NCBI RefSeq assembly: GCF_040545875.1
Contig: NZ_JBEPMR010000009.1
Direction: 5' to 3' (one strand)
DNA from: Faecalicatena_A orotica
GTDB taxonomy: Bacteria; Bacillota; Clostridia; Lachnospirales; Lachnospiraceae
DNA length: 64,000 nucleotides
Under the pieces are notes generated by a model, which saw only the letters and a program-made list of their open reading frames with translations, was not told where the DNA came from and ran no database searches. Below, piece by piece: positions 16,413 through 25,842 of the stretch. How positions within the stretch are numbered: the stretch's first letter is position 1; each line of letters starts with the position of its first letter. Position numbers and translations under genes: made by a program.

Positions 16413-17827
16413 AAAAGATAAAAGTAGGTATTTTAACAATGTCAGATGGCAGAGATTATCTGCATCAGGAATATGAACAGATTAATATGGAATATCAGGA
16501 GGACATCAAGGAGGCCCTGGAAGGGACGGGCCTGTTTGAAGTAGTGGCGGGGAATCAGCCGATTAACAGTAACGAAGCTGCAAAACGGGAGGCGAAGAAG
16601 CTGGAAGAAGCAGGAGTTGAAGCTACAATTTTCAATTATACGATCTGGTGCTATCCGCAGTATACGGCGGTTGCCCAGAACTTTGCCCCGGGTCCCTACC
16701 TTCTGTTCTGCAATCTCCATCCGTCAGAGTGCGGCATGGTGGGAATGATGGCGGCAGCAGGTACGCTGGAGCAGCTGGATGTGAAGTTCAAAAAACTCTG
16801 GGGCTCTGTCAAAGAACCGGAGGTTCTGGACAAAATGACAGCATTTCTGAAGGCAGCTGCGGCTGTTAAAAGGCTTAGGGGAATGACCTTCGGTAATTTT
16901 GGCGGACGGCCGCTCGGAATGTATACAGCCGTCGCGAATCTGGAACAGTGGCAGAAGGAGTTTGGCATTGACGTAGAGAATGTGGAGCAGGACGATATTA
17001 TCCGTGCAGGCGAGAAGGCGGCAGATGAGAAAGTGGAACATGCATTCGCCTGGCTGAGTGAACTGACAGGAAAAATAGAGTATGACGGTGAAGGACTGAC
17101 CCCGGAAAAATTGAAGCAGCAGATACGTTCCTATTACGGACTCAGAGACATCATTTCAAAACGGGGACTGGACTTTATCGGGATTAAAGCACATGGGGAC
17201 CTGACAGACCGCTATGTGACGATGGACCTTGCAGAAGCGCTGTTAAATGACCCTTATGATTTTGACGGCCCGAAGGAGCCGATTGTAGCGGCTACGGAGT
17301 CAGATATGGACGGCGCGCTCACCATGCAGATATTCAAGCTTCTGACAGGAATGCCGGTTTTGTTTGCAGATGTCCGCCACTATGATAAGGAGAACGATGT
17401 CTGGTTTTTCTCCAATTCAGGAACACATGCCACATATTTTGCAGGCGCTTCTATGGATCCGGGGGAAAATCTGAAGAATGTGACATTATATCCCGAGACA
17501 CACTATTATCCCGCAGGAGGGGCAAGTGTACACCATTTTGCAAAGGAAGGTGAGGTTACTTTAGCCAGGCTTGCAAGGAAAAACGGAAAATATTCCATGA
17601 CAATTGTACCGGCTAGGATTGTACAGTTTGACAAAGAGAAGATGGCAGAGATGGGGAATACGACAACACCTGCATGGCCGGTTGCATTTACCAGAATTCA
17701 GGTTCCTGCAGATGAATTTATAGAAAAATTCCCCTGCAACCATATCCACGGTGTATACGGAAATTATGTGGAGGAACTGAAGCTGGCGGCAGAACTGCTG
17801 AATATGGACATACAGATTTTACAGTAA
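16409..17827 (+). CDS. L-fucose isomerase-like aldose-ketose isomerase
   Basis: 472 residues with the L-fucose/L-arabinose isomerase fold. Candidate metal ligands are Glu297 (ATESDMDGA), Asp321 (FADVRHYD) and His445 (CNHIHGVYG); the 24-residue Glu-Asp spacing equals that of E. coli FucI (337/361). FucI-type enzymes act on L-fucose, D-arabinose and D-altrose. It is shorter than FucI (about 590), like the many uncharacterised FucI-like proteins of gut Firmicutes. It overlaps the epimerase by 4 nt, which suggests that the two act in sequence, for example D-arabinose to D-ribulose to D-xylulose (inference). Confidence 0.85.
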   Translation: MKKIKVGILTMSDGRDYLHQEYEQINMEYQEDIKEALEGTGLFEVVAGNQPINSNEAAKREAKKLEEAGVEATIFNYTIWCYPQYTAVAQNFAPGPYLLFCNLHPSECGMVGMMAAAGTLEQLDVKFKKLWGSVKEPEVLDKMTAFLKAAAAVKRLRGMTFGNFGGRPLGMYTAVANLEQWQKEFGIDVENVEQDDIIRAGEKAADEKVEHAFAWLSELTGKIEYDGEGLTPEKLKQQIRSYYGLRDIISKRGLDFIGIKAHGDLTDRYVTMDLAEALLNDPYDFDGPKEPIVAATESDMDGALTMQIFKLLTGMPVLFADVRHYDKENDVWFFSNSGTHATYFAGASMDPGENLKNVTLYPETHYYPAGGASVHHFAKEGEVTLARLARKNGKYSMTIVPARIVQFDKEKMAEMGNTTTPAWPVAFTRIQVPADEFIEKFPCNHIHGVYGNYVEELKLAAELLNMDIQILQ

Positions 17828-17840
17828 AGGAGAGAAGGTA

Positions 17841-20800
17841 ATGTTCTTACATCATAAACCTGAAAAAATGAGAGAGTCAGATTTTCACAATCCTCCGGCA
17901 AAGTTCAGAGGCGCGCCTTTCTGGGCATGGAACTGTAAACTGGAAAAGGAGGAGCTGCGTGAGCAGATAGGCTGCTTTAAGGAAATGGGCATGGGTGGAT
18001 TCCATATGCACTGCCGTACCGGGCTGGACACAGAATATCTGGGTGATGAGTTTATGGAGCTTGTGGCGGATTGCAGCGAAACGGCAAAATCGAAGGATAT
18101 GCTCTGCTGGCTTTACGATGAAGACCGTTATGCATCCGGGTTTGGAGGCGGATATGTGACAAAGGATATTGCCTTCCGGGAGCGGTATCTATACTTTACT
18201 CCAGAAAAAGAAGAGGGTTTTCTGAAAAACCGGGCATCTTTTGAGGCGGCATGTGCAAAGGGGGAAGAACCAAAGGGATATTTTCTGAAAGCTTACAGGA
18301 TTACTTTGGAAAACGGACTGCTGGATACATATGAGGTATTTGAGGATGAGGAGACAGAGGGCATTGGTTTGTGGTATCTGTACCTTGCCCTTGATGAAAA
18401 GTCTTCATGGTATAACAACCAGACATATGTAGATACACTCAATAAGGCTGCTTTAGACAAATTTATTGACATTACATATGAGCGTTATTACGAGAAGCTG
18501 GGAAAAGATTTTGGGGCAGGCATACCTGCTATTTTCACAGATGAGCCTCAGTTTTCAGAAATACAGCATCTGGCATTCGCGGAGGAAAGACGGGGGCTTA
18601 AACTCCCCTATACGGATGATATGGAGGAAAGCTTTCAAAAGACCTACGGAGAATCCCTGCTTGGGCATCTGCCCGAGGTGATATGGGAGAAATTGGATGG
18701 AGAGGCGGCTACGCTGCGTTACCGTTATATCAATCATCTGACAGACCGGTTCGTGGAGGCTTATGCAAAAAATATAGGTGATTGGTGTGAGGCACATAAT
18801 CTGGCATTTACCGGGCATATGAAGGGTGAGGAAACACTGGCCTCCCAGACGGTGTTTGTCGGAGAGGTCATGCGGTCACTGCGGCATTTCCATATACCCG
18901 GGCATGATGTGCTCTGTGACCAGAGGGATTATCCGACTGCCAAGATGGCTCAGAGTGTGGCAAGGCAATATGGCAGATATGGCGGATTGACGGAAACCTA
19001 TGGCGTGACCAACTGGGATTTTGACTTCAAGGGACATAAGATGTCAGGGGACTGGCAGGCAGCTATGGGAATTGCGGTAAGGGTGCACCATGTAAGCTGG
19101 GTATCTATGAAAGGGGAGGCTAAACGGGATTATCCGGCCTCTATCAATTACCAGTCACCCTGGTATAAGGAGTATCCGCTTTTAGAGGATTATTTCGGGC
19201 GGGTTAATGCAGCCATGACAAGTGGCACGCCGGATGTGAAAATCGGGGTAATCCATCCGATTGAGTCCTACTGGATGGCATTTGGTCCCTATGAACAGAC
19301 TTATGAAAAAAGGGAGGCTATGGAGGAGCAGTACAGAAACCTCTGTGACTGGCTTACCTTTGGGCAGCTGGATTTTGATTATATCAGTGAGGCGCTGCTG
19401 GAAGAAGAAAAGGGTGCTGCCTATGATGAAAATGGATTCATTATGGGGGAGATGCGCTATCCCGTGGTTCTGGTTCCAGACTGCACGACCCTCAGAAAAA
19501 ATACACTGAAACGTCTGGCAGATTATGCGGGGAATGGCGGGCAGGTTGTGATACTCGGACATCCGCCTGTCTGTGTGGATGGTATGAAGTCAGGGCAGGG
19601 AGAGGAGCTGGCAGCTCTTTGTGAACGGATTCCGTTTGAAAAGGGTACTGTCATGAAAAGGCTGGAATCCTTTCGCAGTGTGGATGTCCTTCTGGAGAAC
19701 GGAGGACGCTCGGATAACCTGCTGTACCAGATGAGAAGGGATGAAGATGGGAAGTGGTTCTTCCTTGCTCACGGATTTGAAAAAATCCGGGATGGCTTTT
19801 GGAGCATGGTAGACTGCGAAGATTATCCGTATGTAGAGAAGCTCCATATACGGCTGGAGGGACTCTATGATCTGACTGTTTATGATGCGATGAGTGGGGA
19901 AAATTATCCTTTGCCGTGCAGCCACAGAGACGGGCAGACCTGGTGTGAATATAACCTGGGAGTACATGACAGCCTTTTGCTGCGCCTGCGCCCTGCCGAA
20001 AGCGGAGCGGGGGGAAGAGAGGATAAGAAAACGGATAAAAAGCAGGATACAGATCCGGAAAACAGGATGCTGGCAGAGCCGCAGTACCGGACTCGTCTTC
20101 CGCAGCCACAATCTGTTACTTTAGAAGAGCCAAATGTGCTTCTGCTGGATAAAGCAGACTACCGTCTGAATGATGGCATGTGGAAAAAAGAAGAAGATAT
20201 TCTGAAACTGGATAACATCTGCCGTGAGAGCCTTGGTTATCCGCCAAAGGAAGAGGCGGGCGCCCAGCCGTGGACGGTGAAGGATCAGAAAGGATTCCCG
20301 GACACCTTGTGGTTAAGATTCAACATAGAGTCAGAGATTGATGTCCCCGCCTGTCTGGCATTGGAAAGCCGGGATGTGACACAGATCTATGTCAATGGCA
20401 TTCTGGTGGATAAAGAGGCCAAAGGGTGGTTTGTGGATAAGGCCATTGAAAAGGTGGAGATCCCTGATATACATAAGGGGAGCAATACAATCGTGCTTCA
20501 GATTCCTTATGGAGAAAAGGCTAATGTAGAGAGCTGTTACCTGTTAGGCGGCTTCGGTGTAGAGGTATGTGGGAAAGAGAAGAGGATTGTCCCGTTACGA
20601 AACGAGTATGTATTTGGGGATTTAACCAGACAGGGACTTCCGTTTTACGGGGGGAACCTGACCTACCACTGTAAGTTTGTATCAGAAGGCGGGCGGACAC
20701 ATATCCGGGCACAGTATTTCAGCAGTCCGCTTCTGGGGGTTACCCTGAATGGAAAGAAGATGGGAAGGATTGCCTTTGCGCCATATGAACTGGATTTGGG

Positions 20801-21029
20801 CGTTTTAGAGCCGGGAGACTATGAGATTGACATTACAGCGTTTGGAAACAGATTCCCGACGTTTGGACAGTTACATAACTGTGATAAGAACTATTCCTGG
20901 TTTGCATCCTGCTCATGGAGAACGAAAAATGACCGCTATGCACCGGAGTATCAGATGAAAGAGACAGGAGTCTTAGTGACGCCTGAACTGATTGTACGAG
21001 AGGACAGAATATGGAACAGCATTATGTAA
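17841..21029 (+). CDS. Large GH106-like glycoside hydrolase (putative)
   Basis: 1,062 residues with no signal peptide. The N-terminal barrel begins FRGAPFWAWNCKLEKEELRE, then MGMGGFHMHCRTGL and CWLYDEDRYASGFGGG, a pattern I associate with GH106-related proteins in Firmicutes, many unassigned biochemically; GH106 members of known function are alpha-L-rhamnosidases. A charged Lys/Asp-rich linker at ~715-735 precedes C-terminal beta-sandwich domains that resemble a galactose-binding-like fold (WLRFNIESEIDVPACLALESR). TDEPQFS near residue 236 offers a candidate carboxylate. The next gene overlaps it by 19 nt. Substrate and exact family are uncertain. Confidence 0.65.
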   Translation: MFLHHKPEKMRESDFHNPPAKFRGAPFWAWNCKLEKEELREQIGCFKEMGMGGFHMHCRTGLDTEYLGDEFMELVADCSETAKSKDMLCWLYDEDRYASGFGGGYVTKDIAFRERYLYFTPEKEEGFLKNRASFEAACAKGEEPKGYFLKAYRITLENGLLDTYEVFEDEETEGIGLWYLYLALDEKSSWYNNQTYVDTLNKAALDKFIDITYERYYEKLGKDFGAGIPAIFTDEPQFSEIQHLAFAEERRGLKLPYTDDMEESFQKTYGESLLGHLPEVIWEKLDGEAATLRYRYINHLTDRFVEAYAKNIGDWCEAHNLAFTGHMKGEETLASQTVFVGEVMRSLRHFHIPGHDVLCDQRDYPTAKMAQSVARQYGRYGGLTETYGVTNWDFDFKGHKMSGDWQAAMGIAVRVHHVSWVSMKGEAKRDYPASINYQSPWYKEYPLLEDYFGRVNAAMTSGTPDVKIGVIHPIESYWMAFGPYEQTYEKREAMEEQYRNLCDWLTFGQLDFDYISEALLEEEKGAAYDENGFIMGEMRYPVVLVPDCTTLRKNTLKRLADYAGNGGQVVILGHPPVCVDGMKSGQGEELAALCERIPFEKGTVMKRLESFRSVDVLLENGGRSDNLLYQMRRDEDGKWFFLAHGFEKIRDGFWSMVDCEDYPYVEKLHIRLEGLYDLTVYDAMSGENYPLPCSHRDGQTWCEYNLGVHDSLLLRLRPAESGAGGREDKKTDKKQDTDPENRMLAEPQYRTRLPQPQSVTLEEPNVLLLDKADYRLNDGMWKKEEDILKLDNICRESLGYPPKEEAGAQPWTVKDQKGFPDTLWLRFNIESEIDVPACLALESRDVTQIYVNGILVDKEAKGWFVDKAIEKVEIPDIHKGSNTIVLQIPYGEKANVESCYLLGGFGVEVCGKEKRIVPLRNEYVFGDLTRQGLPFYGGNLTYHCKFVSEGGRTHIRAQYFSSPLLGVTLNGKKMGRIAFAPYELDLGVLEPGDYEIDITAFGNRFPTFGQLHNCDKNYSWFASCSWRTKNDRYAPEYQMKETGVLVTPELIVREDRIWNSIM

Positions 21030-22495
21030 TAGGGGTTGATATTGGGACACAAGGAACGAAAACAGCGCTGTTTTCGGTTGACGGGCAGAAAGTGGCGGAG
21101 AGCTTTGAAAAATCAGAGCTGATCTGTCCGGCTCCCGGGGAGGTCTGTCAGGAGCCAGAGGAAATATACGGCTCTGTCGTAAGGACAATCCGCCAGTCTA
21201 TAGAGAGGGCAGGGGTGCCAAAAGAAAAGATTCTGGCGCTGGGCATGGATTCACAGATGGCGGGAATCATGGCGGTTGACAAGGATTTTAAAGCTGTCGG
21301 ACCTTATGATTCATGGCTGGATACGCGTTGTGCCCCCTATATTATGAAGATGAAACAGCAGGCAGAGGATGAAATAATCAGAAAAACAGGAGGTCCCGTT
21401 ACCTGTACACACGGTCCTAAAATCCTGCACCGGAAGTACGAGTTTCCGCAGGAATACGCCCGTATTGCAAAGTTTGTACTGCCGGGGACTTATGTGGCCG
21501 GCCGGCTTTGTGGATTAAAGGCTGAGGATGCCTATATAGACTATACACATCTGCATTTCACCGGATTTGCGGATAACCAGAATAAAAGCTGGGACAGCGG
21601 ACTGCTTATGGAGTTCGGGATTGAGAAAGAAAAGATGCCGGACATTGTAAGTCCTTGGAAAGTAGTCGGGGCGCTGACAAAGGCGGCGGCAGAGGAGAGC
21701 GGACTTTCAGAGGGGACGAAAGTAGTGGCCGGCTGCGGGGACTCAGCGGCATCGGCTCTGGGCGCCGGGATTGTGGAAAAAAATATGATTTATGATGTGG
21801 CGGGGACGGCATCTATTTTCGCCTGCAGCACAGATAACTATACGCCTGATCAGAATGAGAAGACGATTTTATTCTCACGGTCTGTCATAGACGGCCTATA
21901 TACGCCTCTTGCATATATCAGCGGGGGCGGGCTGTGCTTAAAGTGGTTTCTTGAGCAGCATGGGGAAAGCTATGCCTATTGGAACCGGGAAGCAGAGAAG
22001 ATCGAGGCAGGAAGCCGCGGACTGTATTTTGTGCCGCACTTTTCAGGGCGGACGTGCCCCGGTGTACCAGACATGAGAGGTGCATTCAGCGGACTGTCTT
22101 TCTATCATCAGGCAGGACATATGTACCGTAGTATATTAGAAAGTATAGCCTATGAATACCACCTGTACTTTTCCATACTGAAGGAACAGAATCCGCATAT
22201 AGCCCCACAGGCCATATATGGAGCAGGCGGGGGGACGAAAAGCGGAATTTTCAATCAGATTAAGGCCGATGTACTGGGTATCCCCTACCGGCCGCTGGAG
22301 GATGCGGATACGGCCGTGTATGCCAGTGCCATGCTGGCAGCCTTTGGCATCGGAAGGATACCGGATTTAAAGGCAGCAATGAAAGTGCAGTATAAGGAAG
22401 AAATCTATATGCCACAAAAAGGAAACAGCGGGCTTTATAAGGGATATGCCAAACAATATGCAAGGCTGCTAAAACTTTTGGGCGAGTTTTACTAA
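21011..22495 (+). CDS. FGGY family carbohydrate kinase
   Basis: 494 residues with the ASKHA kinase fold: phosphate-binding YVIGVDIGTQGTKTAL at ~5-20, the catalytic-Asp motif GCGDSAASALG at ~240-250, the adenosine motif GAGGGTKSGIFNQIKADVLG near 400, and a FGGY-type C-terminal half. It phosphorylates a ketose or polyol with ATP; the pattern is closest to xylulokinase-like members, but substrate cannot be read from sequence. It begins inside the end of the GH106-like gene. Behind an isomerase and a 3-epimerase, D-xylulose or D-ribulose are reasonable substrates. Confidence 0.9.
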   Translation: MEQHYVIGVDIGTQGTKTALFSVDGQKVAESFEKSELICPAPGEVCQEPEEIYGSVVRTIRQSIERAGVPKEKILALGMDSQMAGIMAVDKDFKAVGPYDSWLDTRCAPYIMKMKQQAEDEIIRKTGGPVTCTHGPKILHRKYEFPQEYARIAKFVLPGTYVAGRLCGLKAEDAYIDYTHLHFTGFADNQNKSWDSGLLMEFGIEKEKMPDIVSPWKVVGALTKAAAEESGLSEGTKVVAGCGDSAASALGAGIVEKNMIYDVAGTASIFACSTDNYTPDQNEKTILFSRSVIDGLYTPLAYISGGGLCLKWFLEQHGESYAYWNREAEKIEAGSRGLYFVPHFSGRTCPGVPDMRGAFSGLSFYHQAGHMYRSILESIAYEYHLYFSILKEQNPHIAPQAIYGAGGGTKSGIFNQIKADVLGIPYRPLEDADTAVYASAMLAAFGIGRIPDLKAAMKVQYKEEIYMPQKGNSGLYKGYAKQYARLLKLLGEFY

Positions 22496-22524
22496 TATGT
22501 GAAAAAGAGAAGAGGAAGACGAAA

Positions 22525-23223
22525 ATGAAAACAAATATAACACCGAAAGAAATTGCAAAAATGATTGACCAGACTTTATTAAAAGCGTTTGTAAGTGATG
22601 AAGATTTTCGTACATTCTGTGAAGAAAGCGCCAGATATGATTTTAAAATGGTAGCAATCAACTCTGCACCAGTATTAAAATGCAAGGCATTCCTAAAAGG
22701 CAGCGATGTCCATGTTGGGGCGGCAATAAGCTTTCCACTGGGGCAGACCACGATTGAAACAAAGGTCTTTGAAACAAAAAAGGCAATCGAAGAGGGGGCA
22801 GATGAGATTGATTATGTGGTAAACATTGTAGAACTGAAGAATCGTAATCTGGATTATATCCGCAGAGAAATGGAGAGTATCGTTGCAGTCTGCAGAGAAG
22901 CAGGCGTTATGTCCAAGGTTATTTTTGAAAACTGCTATCTGACTCAGGATGAAAAAGAGATTCTCTGTAAGATTGCGTTGGAAGTAAAGCCTGATTATAT
23001 CAAGACCTCTACAGGATTCGGAACTGGCGGGGCTACTGTGGAAGATGTCCGTCTCATGAAATCTCTGGTAGGTGACAAGATTAAGGTAAAAGCCGCAGGA
23101 GGAATCCGCGACCTGGATGGGGCCCTCGCAATGATTGAAGCAGGCGCAGAGCGCATCGGCACAAGTGCAGGCGTAAAAATTGTAGAAGAATTAAAGCAGA
23201 GAAGCGGCTGCGCTGAAGCATAA
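22525..23223 (+). CDS. deoC: Deoxyribose-phosphate aldolase (DeoC)
   Basis: 232 residues, a class I aldolase TIM barrel. Asp96 (GADEIDYVVN), the Schiff-base Lys160 (DYIKTSTGFGTGGAT) and Lys189 (IKVKAAGGIRD) are all present. Known members cleave 2-deoxy-D-ribose-5-phosphate to glyceraldehyde-3-phosphate and acetaldehyde. Here it sits in a sugar operon with no nucleoside genes, so it may cleave a different phosphorylated sugar made by the upstream kinase. The gap to the kinase gene is 29 nt. Confidence 0.92.
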   Translation: MKTNITPKEIAKMIDQTLLKAFVSDEDFRTFCEESARYDFKMVAINSAPVLKCKAFLKGSDVHVGAAISFPLGQTTIETKVFETKKAIEEGADEIDYVVNIVELKNRNLDYIRREMESIVAVCREAGVMSKVIFENCYLTQDEKEILCKIALEVKPDYIKTSTGFGTGGATVEDVRLMKSLVGDKIKVKAAGGIRDLDGALAMIEAGAERIGTSAGVKIVEELKQRSGCAEA

Positions 23224-23264
23224 GCAGCTGCACAAGGAATTTATAAGTAACAGGGGGAATCGTT

Positions 23265-25826
23265 ATGGCACGAACCATAGGTAATAGAAAATCTTTGGAT
23301 GATATTGAGAGGGAAGCATGGGCGCCAAAACCGTCCATGCTTGATACACCGGCTGTGAAACTGAGCCTGCAGGATGGCCCTGCAAGGATGGAAGGATGCA
23401 AAAGGGAAAGCATCTCCCTGAATGGTGAATGGAGGATGGCATGGGGAGGCACACAAAAGGAACGGATCCAAAATGACAGCTGGGAAGACAGCATCCCCGC
23501 GCAGGTCCCATGCAGTGTACATACGGCGCTGTTGGAGGCAGGCATTATCCCTGACCCCACGGTTGGACTGAATGACAAAATAGCACGTGAGTACTGTTAT
23601 AAGGTATGGTGGTTAAAGAAGGAGTTTGACATCAATCCTGAAAGCCGTGCAGTACAGCTTTTTTTTGAAGGAATCTGCCATTATGGGAAGGTATGGCTCA
23701 ACGGTGTTTATTTAGGGGAGCATAAAGGGATGTTCGGGCGTCCTGTGTTCGATGTCAGTCAATATTTGAAAAAGCATAATGTACTGATCGTTAAGATTGA
23801 AAATTCACCATCGAATCCGAAGCCTATGTCAGAATATATGGACAATGATGAGGGATGGCACGACGGCGTAGTGATTAACTGTGTTTATGGCTGGCACTAT
23901 GCCTGCCTGCCAAGCAGGGGAATCTGGGCTCCGGCTGGCCTGGAGGAAAAGGAGGGAGACTTTTGGAGTGAAAAGCCCTTTGTTTCCTGTGGGGATGCTA
24001 AGAAGGGAATTGTGGATATCTGTCTTAAAATTCATGGGAAATGTGGAAAAACTACAATTACAGGGAATATTATGGGGAAAAACCATGAGGGAGAGGGTGG
24101 CAGCTTTTCCTATGAGTGTGACCTGACAGAGGAAGAACAGGTCCTGCACCTTCAGATAAGAATACCAAACCCCCGCCTGTGGTGGCCCGTAAATCATGGC
24201 GAACAGAATCTATATACACTGCAGCTGTCTGTCGTATCAAAAGGCAGGAATTCACAGCAGTTTGAAACAACATTCGGTGTCAGGACGATTGAGATGGGCC
24301 CTTTGCCGGGGGGACCATATGAAGACAAACATAACTGGACATTTCTGGTGAATAAAAAACCTATTTTTATAAAGGGGACGAATTGGTGTACACTGGATGT
24401 CTTGTTAAGATTCAAAGAGGATAACTACCGACGTTTTTTAACTCTTGCAAAAAACCAGAATATTCAGCTTCTCCGGGCATGGGGCGGTGGTATGCCTGAA
24501 ACGGATATCTTCTATGAACTGTGTGACGAGCTGGGAATTATGGTTATGCAGGAGTGGCCGACCTGTTGGGACAGCCAGAAGGAACAGCCTTTTGAGGAAC
24601 TGGAAGAGACTGTGCTGGTACATATGCCAAGGCTTCGCAACCATCCGTCATTAATCATGTGGTGTGGAGGTAATGAATCTGCCAGGGCTGACGGTGAAGC
24701 GATGGATATGATGGCAAGATATGCATTTGAACTGGATGGCAGCCGTGGCTTTCACAGGACATCCCCGTGGGGAGGGGCGCTCCACAATTATTCGACCTAC
24801 TGGGATATGCAGGATATCGATGTATCCCTAAATTTAAAATCCCATTTTATGGGAGAGTTCGGCATGGCATCTGCTCCTAATCTAAACAGCGTGAACCGGT
24901 ATGTGCCAGAAGAAGAGAGGGATATCTGGCCGCCTGAGCGTTTTGGTTCCTTTGGCCATCATACGCCCCGTTTTAATCAGCTTGAGCCAAATGATATGGA
25001 GCACTTGGGCAAAAGAGTCCCGGAATTCTGTGCAGGAGATACAATGGAGGACTTTATCTGGGGAACACAGATGGCACAGGCCACGGCTGTCAGGCATACA
25101 TTGGAATCCTACCGCTGCAGCTGGCCGTATTCCACCGGAATTTGCTATTACAAGCTGACAGATGTGTATCCGGCATGTTCCTGGTCTACAATCGATTATT
25201 ATGGGGTCCCAAAACTTTCCTATTATGCAGTTCAGGACAGCTACGAGCCGCTTCATGCCTGTATTTTGTTGAAATCAATGCGCGCAGAAGAGGATCTGAA
25301 GCTTCCCGTCTATCTGTTAGACGATGCCGGTGCTCTGAACGGCCTGGCGTGGAGAGTGGAGGCAAAGGCGTACGATGAGAACTTACAAGTAATCAGTCAG
25401 GAAGTATTCGAAGGGCAGACGCGGGCAGATGTTACGTTCTTAGGGCATCTTGCAGTGAAGAAAGCTTTGGCGGGAGATGGTCCTGTCCTCCTGACGACAG
25501 AAGTCTGGGCAGGGGATGAGAAGAAGGACCAGACATTTTATTGGATTAATTATCAGAAAAAACAGGGCTGCCTGAAAAATCTTCCTAAAACGTCCCTGAG
25601 CCTGAGGACGGAGGATAAAGTGGCGGTTATCAAAAATACAGGCAATGTGCCTGCGGCAGGTGTTATATTAGAATGTCTGCCGAAGGATACGACTTTTGTA
25701 GCAGAAGATGGCTTGTTCTGGTTAAATCCGGGGGAGATTAGACGGATAGCTGTTACAGATACGCAGAACCTGACAGTGAGCGCATGGAATCTAAGCCATG
25801 TGGCAGACGAAAAAATTGAAAGATAA
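23265..25826 (+). CDS. Glycoside hydrolase family 2, beta-mannosidase-like
   Basis: 853 residues, cytoplasmic. It has the GH2 layout: an N-terminal sugar-binding sandwich (EGICHYGKVWLNGVYLGEHKGMFG), an immunoglobulin-like domain and a barrel starting near FIKGTNWCTLDVL. The acid/base is Glu471 (MWCGGNES) and the nucleophile Glu531 (FMGEFGMASAP). The LRAWGGGMPETDIFYELCDELGIMVMQEW motif is typical of beta-mannosidase-type GH2 enzymes. It is one of two such enzymes in the operon (the other at 28305), so they may act on different linkages. GGGGG lies just before the ATG. Confidence 0.88.
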   Translation: MARTIGNRKSLDDIEREAWAPKPSMLDTPAVKLSLQDGPARMEGCKRESISLNGEWRMAWGGTQKERIQNDSWEDSIPAQVPCSVHTALLEAGIIPDPTVGLNDKIAREYCYKVWWLKKEFDINPESRAVQLFFEGICHYGKVWLNGVYLGEHKGMFGRPVFDVSQYLKKHNVLIVKIENSPSNPKPMSEYMDNDEGWHDGVVINCVYGWHYACLPSRGIWAPAGLEEKEGDFWSEKPFVSCGDAKKGIVDICLKIHGKCGKTTITGNIMGKNHEGEGGSFSYECDLTEEEQVLHLQIRIPNPRLWWPVNHGEQNLYTLQLSVVSKGRNSQQFETTFGVRTIEMGPLPGGPYEDKHNWTFLVNKKPIFIKGTNWCTLDVLLRFKEDNYRRFLTLAKNQNIQLLRAWGGGMPETDIFYELCDELGIMVMQEWPTCWDSQKEQPFEELEETVLVHMPRLRNHPSLIMWCGGNESARADGEAMDMMARYAFELDGSRGFHRTSPWGGALHNYSTYWDMQDIDVSLNLKSHFMGEFGMASAPNLNSVNRYVPEEERDIWPPERFGSFGHHTPRFNQLEPNDMEHLGKRVPEFCAGDTMEDFIWGTQMAQATAVRHTLESYRCSWPYSTGICYYKLTDVYPACSWSTIDYYGVPKLSYYAVQDSYEPLHACILLKSMRAEEDLKLPVYLLDDAGALNGLAWRVEAKAYDENLQVISQEVFEGQTRADVTFLGHLAVKKALAGDGPVLLTTEVWAGDEKKDQTFYWINYQKKQGCLKNLPKTSLSLRTEDKVAVIKNTGNVPAAGVILECLPKDTTFVAEDGLFWLNPGEIRRIAVTDTQNLTVSAWNLSHVADEKIER

Positions 25827-25842
25827 AATAGGAGTGAATAAG

